This document shows, piece by piece, positions 24,298 to 32,860 of a DNA stretch of 38,559 nt. The notes under the pieces were generated by a model. It saw only the letters and a list, made by a program, of their open reading frames with translations. It searched no databases and was not told where the DNA came from. The stretch's first letter is position 1. The number at the start of each line of letters is the position of its first letter. The DNA lies in the NCBI GenBank assembly GCA_016201215.1, contig JACQDH010000041.1, forward strand, positions 1 through 38,559, read 5' to 3'. The translations under genes and the position numbers were made by a program. The DNA comes from Acidobacteriota bacterium (GTDB lineage: Bacteria; Acidobacteriota; Terriglobia; Acidiferrales; UBA7541).

Positions 24298-25469
24298 TCA
24301 AAGTCGCGCACATCATTACGGGGCTGGCTCCCGACGGTGCCGAGAAGATGCTGCACCGGCTCGTCGCGGGAATGGACTCGACTCTTTTCGAGAACGAAGT
24401 GATCTCCCTGACGGATCTGGGCGCCATGGCCGGAAAGATTGAGGCCTGCGGCGTGCGCGTCCGCGCGCTGGGGATGAAACGAGGCATTCCCAATCCCTAC
24501 TACCTACTGCGACTCGCGCAGTGGCTGCGGCAATCGCAGCCCCAGGTGATCCAGACCTGGATGTACCACGCAGATCTGGTCGGCGGGCTCGCCGCCAATC
24601 TGGCGGGTTTTTCCGCCGTCGTCTGGAATATCCGCCACAGCCGATTGGACCTGCGCGTGGACAAGCGCCGCACGCTATGGACCGCGTGGGCCTGCGCCCG
24701 GCTTTCGCGGCTTTTGCCTCGACGGATCGTCTGCTGCTCGGAGACCTCGCGGCGGGTCCACGTGAATCTGGGCTATGTACCGGATCAAATGGAGGTCATC
24801 CCGAACGGCTTCGACCTAAACCTTTTCAAACCCGATCCGGCCCAGCGCAGAGCGATTCGCGAAGAGCTGGGAATTCCGCAGGCGGCGCTCGTCATCGGTC
24901 TGATTGCTCGCTTCCATCCCATCAAGGGCCATCGGAACTTTGTGGAAGCGGCGGGGCGGTTGCGCCGGGAATTCCCCGACGCCAGGTTTCTCCTCTGCGG
25001 CGAAGGGGTCGTTTCAAACAACGCAGAACTCGCGGGGTGGATTGAGTCGGCCGCAATTCAAGACGTCTGTCATCTGCTCGGCCGGCGGGAGGACATTCCG
25101 CAGATTCTCAACGCACTGGACGTTGCCACCTCCGCCTCGGTCGGGGAGGCGTTCCCCAATGTAGTGGCGGAAGCGATGGCGTGCGGCGTGCCTTGCGTCG
25201 TGACCGACGTCGGGGATTCCGCCGCCATCGTAGGTGCAATCGGCCGCGTAGTGCCCCCGCGGGCGCCCGACGCTCTGGCGCGAGCCTGGCGCGAGCTGTT
25301 GGAGGCGAGGCCGGAGGCTAGAAGCCGCCTGGGCCTGTCCGCCCGGCAGCGTATCGAACAGCGCTTCGCGCTGACGACTGTCATCGAGCGGTATCAAAAC
25401 CTCTATGCCCAGGTTTCTGAAGGAGCTCCACGTTCCACTTCTTCTCGGTTGGCGCAGTCGCCGGGATAA
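24294..25469 (+). CDS. Glycosyltransferase family 4 (tandem paralogue 1)
   Basis: The product has 391 residues. The N-terminus IKVAHIITGLAPDGAEKML has the GT4 glycine/acidic loop. VIPNGFDLNLF, IARFHPIKGHRNFVEAAGRL and GEAFPNVVAEAMACGVPC are donor-domain motifs. GTG 24294 overlaps the deacetylase stop (GTGA), indicating coupling. By hand alignment it is about 74% identical to the next gene over the first 106 residues. It is a cytoplasmic sugar transferase for repeat-unit assembly; the sugar is unknown. Confidence 0.88.
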   Translation: MIKVAHIITGLAPDGAEKMLHRLVAGMDSTLFENEVISLTDLGAMAGKIEACGVRVRALGMKRGIPNPYYLLRLAQWLRQSQPQVIQTWMYHADLVGGLAANLAGFSAVVWNIRHSRLDLRVDKRRTLWTAWACARLSRLLPRRIVCCSETSRRVHVNLGYVPDQMEVIPNGFDLNLFKPDPAQRRAIREELGIPQAALVIGLIARFHPIKGHRNFVEAAGRLRREFPDARFLLCGEGVVSNNAELAGWIESAAIQDVCHLLGRREDIPQILNALDVATSASVGEAFPNVVAEAMACGVPCVVTDVGDSAAIVGAIGRVVPPRAPDALARAWRELLEARPEARSRLGLSARQRIEQRFALTTVIERYQNLYAQVSEGAPRSTSSRLAQSPG

Positions 25470-25556
25470 GCTGCACCAGAAACGGATTTAGTCCCCAGGA
25501 CCAAAGGCCGATTCCTACGAAGTAAGCACAAGTCCCTCGAAGCAATCTCTGCCGCC

Positions 25557-25572
25557 GAGATCCGGGGATCTC
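25557..25572 (+). repeat. Inverted repeat between the paired glycosyltransferases
   Basis: GAGATC-CGGG-GATCTC lies in the 188-base gap between the two paralogous GT4 genes. It is followed by a short A run, not T, so it is no clear terminator. It may be an mRNA processing or pausing structure. Confidence 0.35.
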
Positions 25573-25657
25573 GATCGAAAAACCGCCCCGGTCACTTCGA
25601 CCGTGACTTTCGCCGCGTAGCCAGTCCGATCGCACTGGCCGGCTTGGCCTTCTTACC

Positions 25658-26845
25658 GTGATCAAGGTTACTCACATCATCACGGGCCTGGCGCCCGACG
25701 GCGCCGAGACGATGCTTTACAAGCTCGCCTCCCGGATGGACCCGGCTCGCTTCTTGAGTGAAGTGATCTCGCTAACCGACTTGGGCGCCGTGGCTGGGCG
25801 GCTGGAAGCTTCCGGCGTGCGCGTGCGCGCGCTGGGCATGCGGCGCGGAGTCCCCAATCCCTATTACCTATTACGGCTGGTGCGGTGGCTGCGGGAATCA
25901 CGACCCCAGGTGGTCCAGACTTGGATGTACCACGCCGACCTGATGGGCGGCATCGCGGCCCGCCTAGCCGGGCAGCCTCCTGTGGTCTGGGGGATCCATC
26001 ACGCGAATCTCACACCGTCCCAGAACAAGCGTCTCACGATCTGGACCGCGCGAGCCTGTGCCCGGCTCTCGCACGTGATTCCCAGCTGCATCGTGTGCTG
26101 TTCGGAGGTCTCCCGTCAGGTGCATGTCCGGTTCGGCTACGCCGAGCAGAAGATGGAAGTCATTCCCAACGGTTTCGACCTGCACCAGTTCCACCCGGAC
26201 GCGGAGGCGCGGACCTCGCTCAGGCGCGAACTTGGGATACCGGAGGAAGCTCCGCTGATCGGCATGGCGGCTCGCTTCCATCCACAAAAGGGCCACCGGA
26301 ACTTTGTGGAGGGGGCCGCGCGGCTGCACGCTTGCGTCCCCGACGCGCACTTCGTGCTCTGCGGCAGGGGCGTGGACCGGAACAACGCCGAGCTAGCGGC
26401 CTGGATCAATCAGGCCGACGCCGGTCTCGGCGACGTCTGCCACCTGCTCGGGACCCGTGAAGACATGCTCCGCTTTTTCGCCGCGCTCGACATCGCCACT
26501 TCGTCTTCGCTGAGCGAAGCCTTCCCCATGGCCATCGGCGAGGCAATGGCCTGCGGGACGCCCTGCGTGGTCACGAACGTGGGGGACTCCGCGGCGATCA
26601 TCGGCGACACCGGCAAGGTGGTTCCGGCGGACGACCCGCAGGCACTGGCCGAAGCCTGGCGGGACCTTCTGGCGCTTGGCCCCGCAGTGCGGCAGCAGAT
26701 GGGGTGGGCCGCGCGGGTTCGCGTCGAACAGCGCTTCGGCCTGCGCGCAATTGTCGAGCGCTATCAGGAGCTTTACCAGCAGATGGTCACCGCGTCGGCG
26801 CCTAGCCCGGCACGGCGCTCCAGCGTGGCTTCGTTAGCGGGATGA
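25658..26845 (+). CDS. Glycosyltransferase family 4 (tandem paralogue 2)
   Basis: The product has 395 residues, starting at GTG 25658. IKVTHIITGLAPDGAETML, WTARACARLSHVIPSC, VIPNGFDLHQFHPD, AARFHPQKGHRNFVEGAARL and SLSEAFPMAIGEAMACGTPC mirror the preceding gene throughout. The pair arose by tandem duplication and has diverged, perhaps adding two related sugars or linkages in the same repeat unit. Its stop overlaps the start of the fused initiating enzyme (ATGA), so the two are likely co-translated. Confidence 0.88.
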   Translation: MIKVTHIITGLAPDGAETMLYKLASRMDPARFLSEVISLTDLGAVAGRLEASGVRVRALGMRRGVPNPYYLLRLVRWLRESRPQVVQTWMYHADLMGGIAARLAGQPPVVWGIHHANLTPSQNKRLTIWTARACARLSHVIPSCIVCCSEVSRQVHVRFGYAEQKMEVIPNGFDLHQFHPDAEARTSLRRELGIPEEAPLIGMAARFHPQKGHRNFVEGAARLHACVPDAHFVLCGRGVDRNNAELAAWINQADAGLGDVCHLLGTREDMLRFFAALDIATSSSLSEAFPMAIGEAMACGTPCVVTNVGDSAAIIGDTGKVVPADDPQALAEAWRDLLALGPAVRQQMGWAARVRVEQRFGLRAIVERYQELYQQMVTASAPSPARRSSVASLAG

Positions 26846-28821
26846 GTCTTTCTGAGCTCTTCGTTGCTCAGATGTCGGCTCACCGGGCCACAGTGGCCGA
26901 ACCCCCGGCGGGGCGGGTGCAAAACATCTTGCAGAGGAATCCTTTGAAACCTCAGCCCAGAGTGCTGTTCGTTGACAACGACGTGAACTCGTTCTTCTCC
27001 TACCGCATCGGGATGGCGCGAGCGGCCCGGGATGCGGGCTTCGAAGTTCATGTCGCCAGCCCGCCGGGGCGCGCAACGGAGATCCTTCTGCGCGAAGGCT
27101 TCCGCTTCCATCCCATTCCGATGACGCGCAGCGGCATCAAGCCGTGGAAGGAGTGGGGAACTGTCCTGGCGTTGTTTCGGCTATACCGGAAGATCCGGCC
27201 CAACCTCGTGCACCACCTCCGGCTGAAGCCGGTGCTCTACGGCGGGCTGGCGGCGTACGGCGCGCGCGTTCCCGCCGTGGTCAACCTGCTCACCGGCCTC
27301 GGTTATGTCTTCACGGCCGAGACTCGCAAGGCTGTGTTCCTGCGGAGGCTGGTTACGTGGGGCTGCAAACTCGCGTTCCGGCGCGGCAATCAGCGGGTGA
27401 TTTTCCAGAACCGGGATGACCGATCCATCTTTGTCAACAGCCGCGTTCTGCCGGCCGAAAAAGCTGTGCTCATCAAAGGGTCCGGCGTCGATGTCACGAC
27501 CTTTCGCCCCACACCGGAGCCCGACGGCCCGCCCCTGGTTGTGCTTGCCTCGCGCATGTTGTGGGACAAGGGCGTGGCCGAGTTTGTCGAAGCGGCAAGC
27601 AGGCTCCGCGCCGCCGGTGTTCGAGCGCGATTCGCGATCGTCGGCGACACCGACCCAGGAAATCCCTCCGCGATTAGCGCGGAACAGCTTTGCCAGTGGG
27701 CTGACAGCGGCGTCGTCGAATGGTGGGGCCAGCAGACCGATATCCAAGCCGTGCTGGCGCAGTCGCACCTCGTCTGCCTGCCTTCGCTGCGCGAAGGCGT
27801 ACCGAAGATCCTGATCGAGGCGGCGGCCTGCGGCCGGGCGATCGTCACCACGGATGCTCCCGGCTGCCGGGAGATCGTGCGTCACGGCCAAAACGGCCTG
27901 CTTGTGCCTGTACGCGACAGCCGGGCCTTGGCCGAGGCCCTGCGGTTGCTCATCGAGAACGCCCCTCTGCGTGCGGACATGGGCCTCCGAGGCCGCGAAA
28001 TCGCCGTGCAGGAGTTTTCGCTCGAGCGCGTGGTGAAAGAGACTCTTGGCGTGTATCGGGAACTGCTGGCTGCGCAACCCAGCGGTTCTCGCCGCGTGAG
28101 ATTTGCAGGAGCAGGAAGCCTGATGAACCAGCAGATGAGTGGTGCTTCGGAGGCCATCAAGCGCGGGTTTGACTTCATCGTCGCGCTGGCGGCCCTCGCG
28201 GTTCTGTCGCCGATTCTGATCGTCCTCGCCCTGATCATCAAGTTCGGTTCCCCTGGACCGGTTTTCTACCGCGGGGTGCGCATCGGCCGGTACGGCGTGC
28301 CGTTCCGAATCTTCAAGTTCCGCACCATGGTCATCGACGCCGAAAGCCTCGGCGGCTCGGCTACAGCCGAAGACGATCCCCGCATCACGCCGATCGGCCG
28401 GCTTCTCCGGCGTTATAAATTAGATGAGCTTCCTCAGTTCTTGAACGTGCTCGCCGGCGACATGAGCCTGGTCGGACCGCGCCCCGAGGTTCAGAAGTAT
28501 GTGGACATGTACTCCGAGGAAGAGAGAGCCGTTCTCGACCTCCGGCCCGGTGTCACCGACTGGGCCTCCATCTGGAATTCGAATGAAGCGGCAGTGCTGG
28601 AGGGCAGCAACGATCCCGAGAAGGCCTACGAAGAGCTGATTCGCCCGACGAAACTTGCCCTCCAGCTGTTCTATGCGCGCAATCATTCGCTAGGCGGCGA
28701 CCTGAAGATCCTCTTCCACACCTTCTGCAAGCTGCTCTGGGAAGACTGGATGCCGCGCGAGCTGGTGCCATACGGCAAGGTCCGTCAGTACAAGATGATT
28801 TCTCAACTTCCTTCCCGGTAG
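26842..28821 (+). CDS. GT4 glycosyltransferase fused to a monotopic phosphoglycosyl transferase (PglA-PglC-like)
   Basis: The product has 659 residues. The N-terminal part (about 35-405) is a GT4 enzyme: LFVDNDVNSFFSYRIGMARA, RMLWDKGVAEFVEAA and LPSLREGVPKILIEAAACG. The C-terminal part (about 430-659) is a bacterial sugar transferase: KRGFDFIVALAALAVLSPIL (re-entrant membrane helix), FRIFKFRTM, KLDELPQFLNV with the catalytic Asp528-Glu529 pair, and GDMSLVGPRPE. PglC-type enzymes place the first sugar-phosphate on undecaprenyl phosphate, and PglA-type GT4s add the second sugar. The fusion therefore could perform both opening steps. An internal ribosome-site-like sequence and in-frame ATG at 28123 may also yield the second half alone. 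Confidence 0.9.
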   Translation: MSLSELFVAQMSAHRATVAEPPAGRVQNILQRNPLKPQPRVLFVDNDVNSFFSYRIGMARAARDAGFEVHVASPPGRATEILLREGFRFHPIPMTRSGIKPWKEWGTVLALFRLYRKIRPNLVHHLRLKPVLYGGLAAYGARVPAVVNLLTGLGYVFTAETRKAVFLRRLVTWGCKLAFRRGNQRVIFQNRDDRSIFVNSRVLPAEKAVLIKGSGVDVTTFRPTPEPDGPPLVVLASRMLWDKGVAEFVEAASRLRAAGVRARFAIVGDTDPGNPSAISAEQLCQWADSGVVEWWGQQTDIQAVLAQSHLVCLPSLREGVPKILIEAAACGRAIVTTDAPGCREIVRHGQNGLLVPVRDSRALAEALRLLIENAPLRADMGLRGREIAVQEFSLERVVKETLGVYRELLAAQPSGSRRVRFAGAGSLMNQQMSGASEAIKRGFDFIVALAALAVLSPILIVLALIIKFGSPGPVFYRGVRIGRYGVPFRIFKFRTMVIDAESLGGSATAEDDPRITPIGRLLRRYKLDELPQFLNVLAGDMSLVGPRPEVQKYVDMYSEEERAVLDLRPGVTDWASIWNSNEAAVLEGSNDPEKAYEELIRPTKLALQLFYARNHSLGGDLKILFHTFCKLLWEDWMPRELVPYGKVRQYKMISQLPSR

Positions 28822-28828
28822 TTCCCGA

Positions 28829-28849
28829 CTGATCGAGACGAACGATCAG
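28829..28849 (+). repeat. Hairpin downstream of the fused initiating enzyme
   Basis: CTGATCG-AGACGAA-CGATCAG has perfect 7-base arms and a 7-base loop, eight bases after the stop codon. No T tract follows, so it is not a standard intrinsic terminator. It may be an attenuator overcome by the NusG-like factor, or an mRNA 3' stabiliser. Confidence 0.45.
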
Positions 28850-28978
28850 CCAGACGCACGTGGAAATGCCGCGCCCGTGACATCTTCTGCAATTACATTC
28901 CAAAGGAGAACTCATGTCATCGACTGAAAGACTGGGGGAGTCACCAATGCGGATCTGGTCGGGAGGTTCGAAGCCGCG

Positions 28979-30025
28979 GTGGCCGAGCGTCTGGGCGTCA
29001 AGCACTGCGTGGCCGTTTCCAGTTGCACGAGCGGGCTAACCATGGTTCTTCGGGCGCTAGGGCTCGCTGGAGAAGTGATTGTTCCGAGTTTCACCTTCTT
29101 CGCCACAGGGCATGCGGTCCGGTGGAACGGCCTGCGGCCCGTGTTCGCCGACTGCGATCCGGACACCTGGAACGTCGATCCGGCGGACGTCGAGCGCAAG
29201 ATCACCGAGCGCACCTCGGCCCTCCTCGTCGTGCACCTCTACGGCAACCCCTGCGACGTGGAGGCGCTGACGCGGCTGGCCACTCGCTACCGCCTCAAGC
29301 TCGTCTTCGACGGTGCCCACGCTTTCGGCAGCCGCTATCGCGGCCGCCCGATCGGACAGTTCGGCGACGCCGAGGTCTTCTCGCTCTCGCCGACCAAGCT
29401 GCTGGTGGCCGGCGAAGGCGGGCTGGTCACTACCGACGACGCCACGCTCGCGCAGGCTATCCGGGGGATGCGCAACTACGGCGACACCGGCGCCTACGAC
29501 CCCGATTGGCTGGGAATGAACGCGCGCATGACGGAATTCAACGCCGCGCTCGGCCTGGCCGGCCTCTCGATGGTGGAGGAAAAGGTCCGCCGCAGAAACC
29601 AGATCGCCCAGATGTACACCGACCTGCTTTCTCCACTGCCCGGCCTGCGTTTCCAGAGCGTGCACCCGGAGGATGTGAACACTTACAAAGACTACTCCGT
29701 GCACGTGACGCCGGAGCAGTTCGGGCTTACGCGCGACGAGCTGGCCGCAGGCCTGCTGGCGGAAAATATCGAAACCAAGAAATACTTTTATCCGCCCCTG
29801 CATATGCAGAAACTCTACCGGGCCTTCCACGACCCAACCCGGAACGACCTCGCCCAGACCGAGCACGTCACCGGCGGAATCCTCAGCCTGCCGATTTACG
29901 AGTCGCTTCCGGACTCCACGATCGAAAACGTCGCCGACGCGATTTGGCATTTGGCCCGTTATGCCGCCGCGCGCAAGGAGCCATCTCTCTCGGGGAGGCA
30001 CTACCATGCTGCGGTCCGTTCGTAG
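28979..30025 (+). CDS. DegT/DnrJ/EryC1-family PLP aminotransferase, N-terminus disturbed
   Basis: These enzymes aminate keto-sugar nucleotides. The catalytic Lys is in SLSPTKLLVAGEGGLVTTDD, the PLP-contacting Asp in LVFDGAHAFGSRYRG, and CVAVSSCTSGLTM is the cofactor phosphate region. Family-like residues TNADLVGRFEAAVAERLGV extend upstream of GTG 28979 in the same frame back to a TGA at 28925, with no start codon before them. A strong ribosome site (AAAGGAG) and ATG at 28914 lie in another frame, which stops at 29037. A one-base change in the G5 run near 28935 would join them, but even then about 25 N-terminal residues would be short of family length. The gene ends 20 bases inside the next one. 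Confidence 0.82.
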   Translation: MAERLGVKHCVAVSSCTSGLTMVLRALGLAGEVIVPSFTFFATGHAVRWNGLRPVFADCDPDTWNVDPADVERKITERTSALLVVHLYGNPCDVEALTRLATRYRLKLVFDGAHAFGSRYRGRPIGQFGDAEVFSLSPTKLLVAGEGGLVTTDDATLAQAIRGMRNYGDTGAYDPDWLGMNARMTEFNAALGLAGLSMVEEKVRRRNQIAQMYTDLLSPLPGLRFQSVHPEDVNTYKDYSVHVTPEQFGLTRDELAAGLLAENIETKKYFYPPLHMQKLYRAFHDPTRNDLAQTEHVTGGILSLPIYESLPDSTIENVADAIWHLARYAAARKEPSLSGRHYHAAVRS

Positions 30026-31586
30026 CTTCAAGCCGTCTCAGGCCTTTCCGCGGATGCTGGCCGATTTCGCGGTCGTCCACGTCTGCATGATGCTGGCTCT
30101 CGGGATCCCGGTGTTGTTCCTGCTCTTTCGCGGCCAGACCGACGCGGCGGCCACCCGGCTGGAGGAAGCGCTGGCCTACTACGCCCCCTATTTCCTGCTT
30201 CTCTCGCTGGTGTTTCCGCTGGTGTTCCTGTTGAACGGCTTCTACACGCACTCCCGGGCCTACCGCGGCCGCTACAAGATTGCCGTGGTTCTGCGCGGCG
30301 CCGGTCTGGGCATCTTGACTCTCTTGGCGGTGAACTATCTCTTCTTCCGCCAAAATCTGGCGCAGCGACTCGCGCTCCTGCTCTTCGCTGTGCTGACGAT
30401 GTTGGCCCTCACCTCGGCGCGACTGGCCAAGGCTCTGGTGGTGGATCGGTACGAAATCCGGCTGAGGAACGGCAAGGTGGCGGACTCGGAGGGCACCGTC
30501 CTGGTGCTCGGCGGGGCCGGGTATATCGGCTCGAGCTTGGTGCGGAAACTGCTCGATGCCGGGCGCAAGGTGCGCGTCGTGGATAGCCTGGTGTATGGCG
30601 ACGAGGCGCTCCGGGGGGTTTTCGGTCATCCTAACCTCGAAATGCGCGTGGGCGACTGCCGAAACATCCAGGACATGGTGGCCGCGGTCCATGGGATCGA
30701 TTCCATCATCCACTTGGCTGCGATCGTCGGCGACCCCGCTTGCGAGCAGGACAGGCAGACGGCGCTGGAGATCAACTACGCGGCCACACGCATGCTGATC
30801 GAGGTGGCCAAGGGACACGGCGTCCAGCGGCTGGTCTTTGCATCCAGTTGCAGTGTGTACGGCGCCACCGACGTGATGATGGACGAGAACTCAGCGCTCC
30901 AGCCCATCTCCCTCTACGGCCAAACCAAGGTGGACTCCGAGCACGCCCTGCTGCATGCGTGTTCGGAAACGTTCCACACCACGATCCTCCGCTTGGCCAC
31001 GGTCTTCGGTCTGTCCTATCGCCCGCGCTTCGATCTGGTCGTGAATCTGCTGACGGCCAAGGCTTACAACGAGGGCGTAATCACGATCTTCAACGGCGAG
31101 CAGTGGCGGCCGTTCATCCACGTTCATGACGTGGCCGAGGGGTTCATCCGCGTGCTCAACGCGCCTCTGCCAGTCGTCAGCGGCCAGGTCTTCAATCTGG
31201 GCGACACGCGGCTCAACTACACCCTCACCCAGCTCGCCCAGAAGATCCTGGAGATGTTCCCGAATACGCGCGTGGAGCACATCGAGAACGCCGACCGGCG
31301 GAACTATCGCGTCTCCTTCGAGAAAATCCGCAGCCAGTTGGGCTTCGCGGCCTCTTGGCAGCTCGAAGACGGCATCCGGCAGCTCCGCCAGGCCTTCGAT
31401 GACCAGGAGATCGTGGACTACACCGACCCGCGGTATTACAACCAGAAATTCCTCAAGATCGCCGGCAGTCCCTCCCGCAAGGACGTGCTCGACGCTCATG
31501 TGATGGCCGCCTTCGCCAACGCGCCCAACGGTCATGACGCGCCCGAGGCAATCGTCCTCACCAAGGCGGTCGGGGCGGGAGACTGA
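30006..31586 (+). CDS. Four-helix membrane domain fused to an extended SDR (NAD-dependent epimerase/dehydratase)
   Basis: The product has 526 residues. Residues about 12-150 form four hydrophobic helices, with YTHSRAYRGRYKIAVVLRG between them, resembling the N-terminus of CapD/FlaA1-type sugar dehydratases. The CoA-binding-like domain normally following in that family is missing. The extended SDR starts at about 170: VLVLGGAGYIGSSLVRKLL, DSIIHLAAIVGDPACE and the catalytic YGQTK. In sequence it is closer to GalE-like epimerase/dehydratases than to CapD. ATG 30006 has a GGGAGG ribosome site. It likely makes a modified nucleotide sugar or acts on a lipid-linked sugar at the membrane, working with the DegT enzyme encoded just upstream. 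Confidence 0.85.
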   Translation: MLRSVRSFKPSQAFPRMLADFAVVHVCMMLALGIPVLFLLFRGQTDAAATRLEEALAYYAPYFLLLSLVFPLVFLLNGFYTHSRAYRGRYKIAVVLRGAGLGILTLLAVNYLFFRQNLAQRLALLLFAVLTMLALTSARLAKALVVDRYEIRLRNGKVADSEGTVLVLGGAGYIGSSLVRKLLDAGRKVRVVDSLVYGDEALRGVFGHPNLEMRVGDCRNIQDMVAAVHGIDSIIHLAAIVGDPACEQDRQTALEINYAATRMLIEVAKGHGVQRLVFASSCSVYGATDVMMDENSALQPISLYGQTKVDSEHALLHACSETFHTTILRLATVFGLSYRPRFDLVVNLLTAKAYNEGVITIFNGEQWRPFIHVHDVAEGFIRVLNAPLPVVSGQVFNLGDTRLNYTLTQLAQKILEMFPNTRVEHIENADRRNYRVSFEKIRSQLGFAASWQLEDGIRQLRQAFDDQEIVDYTDPRYYNQKFLKIAGSPSRKDVLDAHVMAAFANAPNGHDAPEAIVLTKAVGAGD

Positions 31587-31608
31587 ACCAAACGCAGCAA
31601 ATCACGAT

Positions 31609-32634
31609 TCAGAAACGGTAGGCATAGTCCGTATCGAGGAAGCTCAAGGGCCACAACTCAGGGATGGGCTCACCCGTTTTCTTGCTTGCGAGGATGTGCA
31701 ACGGCCGGCGCCGCGGAGCGGCCAGAAAGTGCTTGCTCCGCAGCAGGTCGATCAGAGCTGTTTCCAGCCGGGAGACGACGACGGAGAGCAGAAATCCCTT
31801 CTGGTCGTAAACATGCCGGATCAGGTTGGAGAGAAGAACGTTCACTTCCTTCTGGGCGCCTTCCTGCGACCACAGGGCCATGCGCCAGAAATCGGGCGAG
31901 GTCTTCTGTCGCCAAATGAGCGCCGCCGCGCGCGGCCCGGATTCTCCTGGAATGTAGCAGGTCTCGGAAATCAGGAACGGGCAGTCTCCGATCTGCCACT
32001 GGACGTATTCGAAGTCGTAGCTGGGATAGCCCTCCCCGTGTTGCGCGGATTCCAGGACGGACGTCAGGACTTTCGACACGCCGGGCTCGAAAACTACCGC
32101 GTTGGTCGACGCGCGACCTCGCAACCCCGGCATGGGCATCTGGTTCAGCAGATTCAGCGCATCTACGGGCAAGGCGGGTATCCGGCGTCGCACGGTGCGA
32201 AGAATCGCTCCGAGCCGGAGCGGGAGATGAAACACAACGCCCGCGTCCTCAACCGTCTTCACGGCCAGGCGGGAAAAGATGTGCTGCGTGGCCTCGCCCC
32301 CGCCGAGTTGGACAAGGAATTCGTAGGCCTGGTGAGCTTGTCGAATGAGCAAGATGCCGACTCCGCGGCCCGATTGGGGATCCCGCACCGACCAGTCGCA
32401 AGTCCAGGCCGCTTCGACCCGGCGGCCGCCCATCGCGAGTTGAAAAGGGATCAGGCCTATGAATCCGCCGATTTGCCCAGCCTGCATCCAGGTGTAGCCG
32501 CGCTCGCGACCACGATTGAAACAGGGATTGAAATACTTCCACTGGACCAGTTCGGGCGATTTGCTATCTCGACGCAAGTATTCGATCAGCGAACTCGGGG
32601 GGAGTGTGCTCAGCGGCTGGAAGCCTGGAGCCAT
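31609..32634 (-). CDS. GNAT-family acyltransferase-like protein
   Basis: The product has 341 residues on the minus strand, ending 22 bases from the SDR stop (convergent). WKYFNPCFNRGRERGYTWM and the acyl-CoA-binding-like loop QSGRGVGILLIRQAHQ resemble GNAT proteins common in EPS loci; a second half continues to LDTDYAYRF. ATG 32634 gives a natural N-terminus (MAPGFQPLSTLPPSSLIEYL); longer in-frame versions upstream look non-coding. A -10-like TATACT (32648-32643) lies so close that the mRNA could be almost leaderless. It may N- or O-acylate a sugar. An acyl donor on the nearby carrier protein is possible but unproven. Confidence 0.68.
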   Translation of the reverse strand: MAPGFQPLSTLPPSSLIEYLRRDSKSPELVQWKYFNPCFNRGRERGYTWMQAGQIGGFIGLIPFQLAMGGRRVEAAWTCDWSVRDPQSGRGVGILLIRQAHQAYEFLVQLGGGEATQHIFSRLAVKTVEDAGVVFHLPLRLGAILRTVRRRIPALPVDALNLLNQMPMPGLRGRASTNAVVFEPGVSKVLTSVLESAQHGEGYPSYDFEYVQWQIGDCPFLISETCYIPGESGPRAAALIWRQKTSPDFWRMALWSQEGAQKEVNVLLSNLIRHVYDQKGFLLSVVVSRLETALIDLLRSKHFLAAPRRRPLHILASKKTGEPIPELWPLSFLDTDYAYRF

Positions 32635-32860
32635 ACGCGAAAAGTATACCCTACACAAAAGTGTGGACCGGAAGCCGAATCCGCCTTGTGGCGCGAATTG
32701 GCCACGGTGGTTGAGGCATTTCCCGGCGTAGGAGCCAAGTTCTCTGGAGGCCCACTGGCCCTGAGGGATTGAACACGGATCGCGCCCGGAAGATGCGCAG
32801 GGAATTGTCTCTAACTCTCGCATTCAGCCGGACTCCCCAGGTGACTCCCAACCATTCAAT

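Noticed and set aside
31534-32772. 412-codon plus-strand frame across the GNAT-like gene
   Set aside because: The minus strand encodes a GNAT-like motif and a plausible start. The plus-strand frame has low-complexity antisense character and would run into the SDR end.
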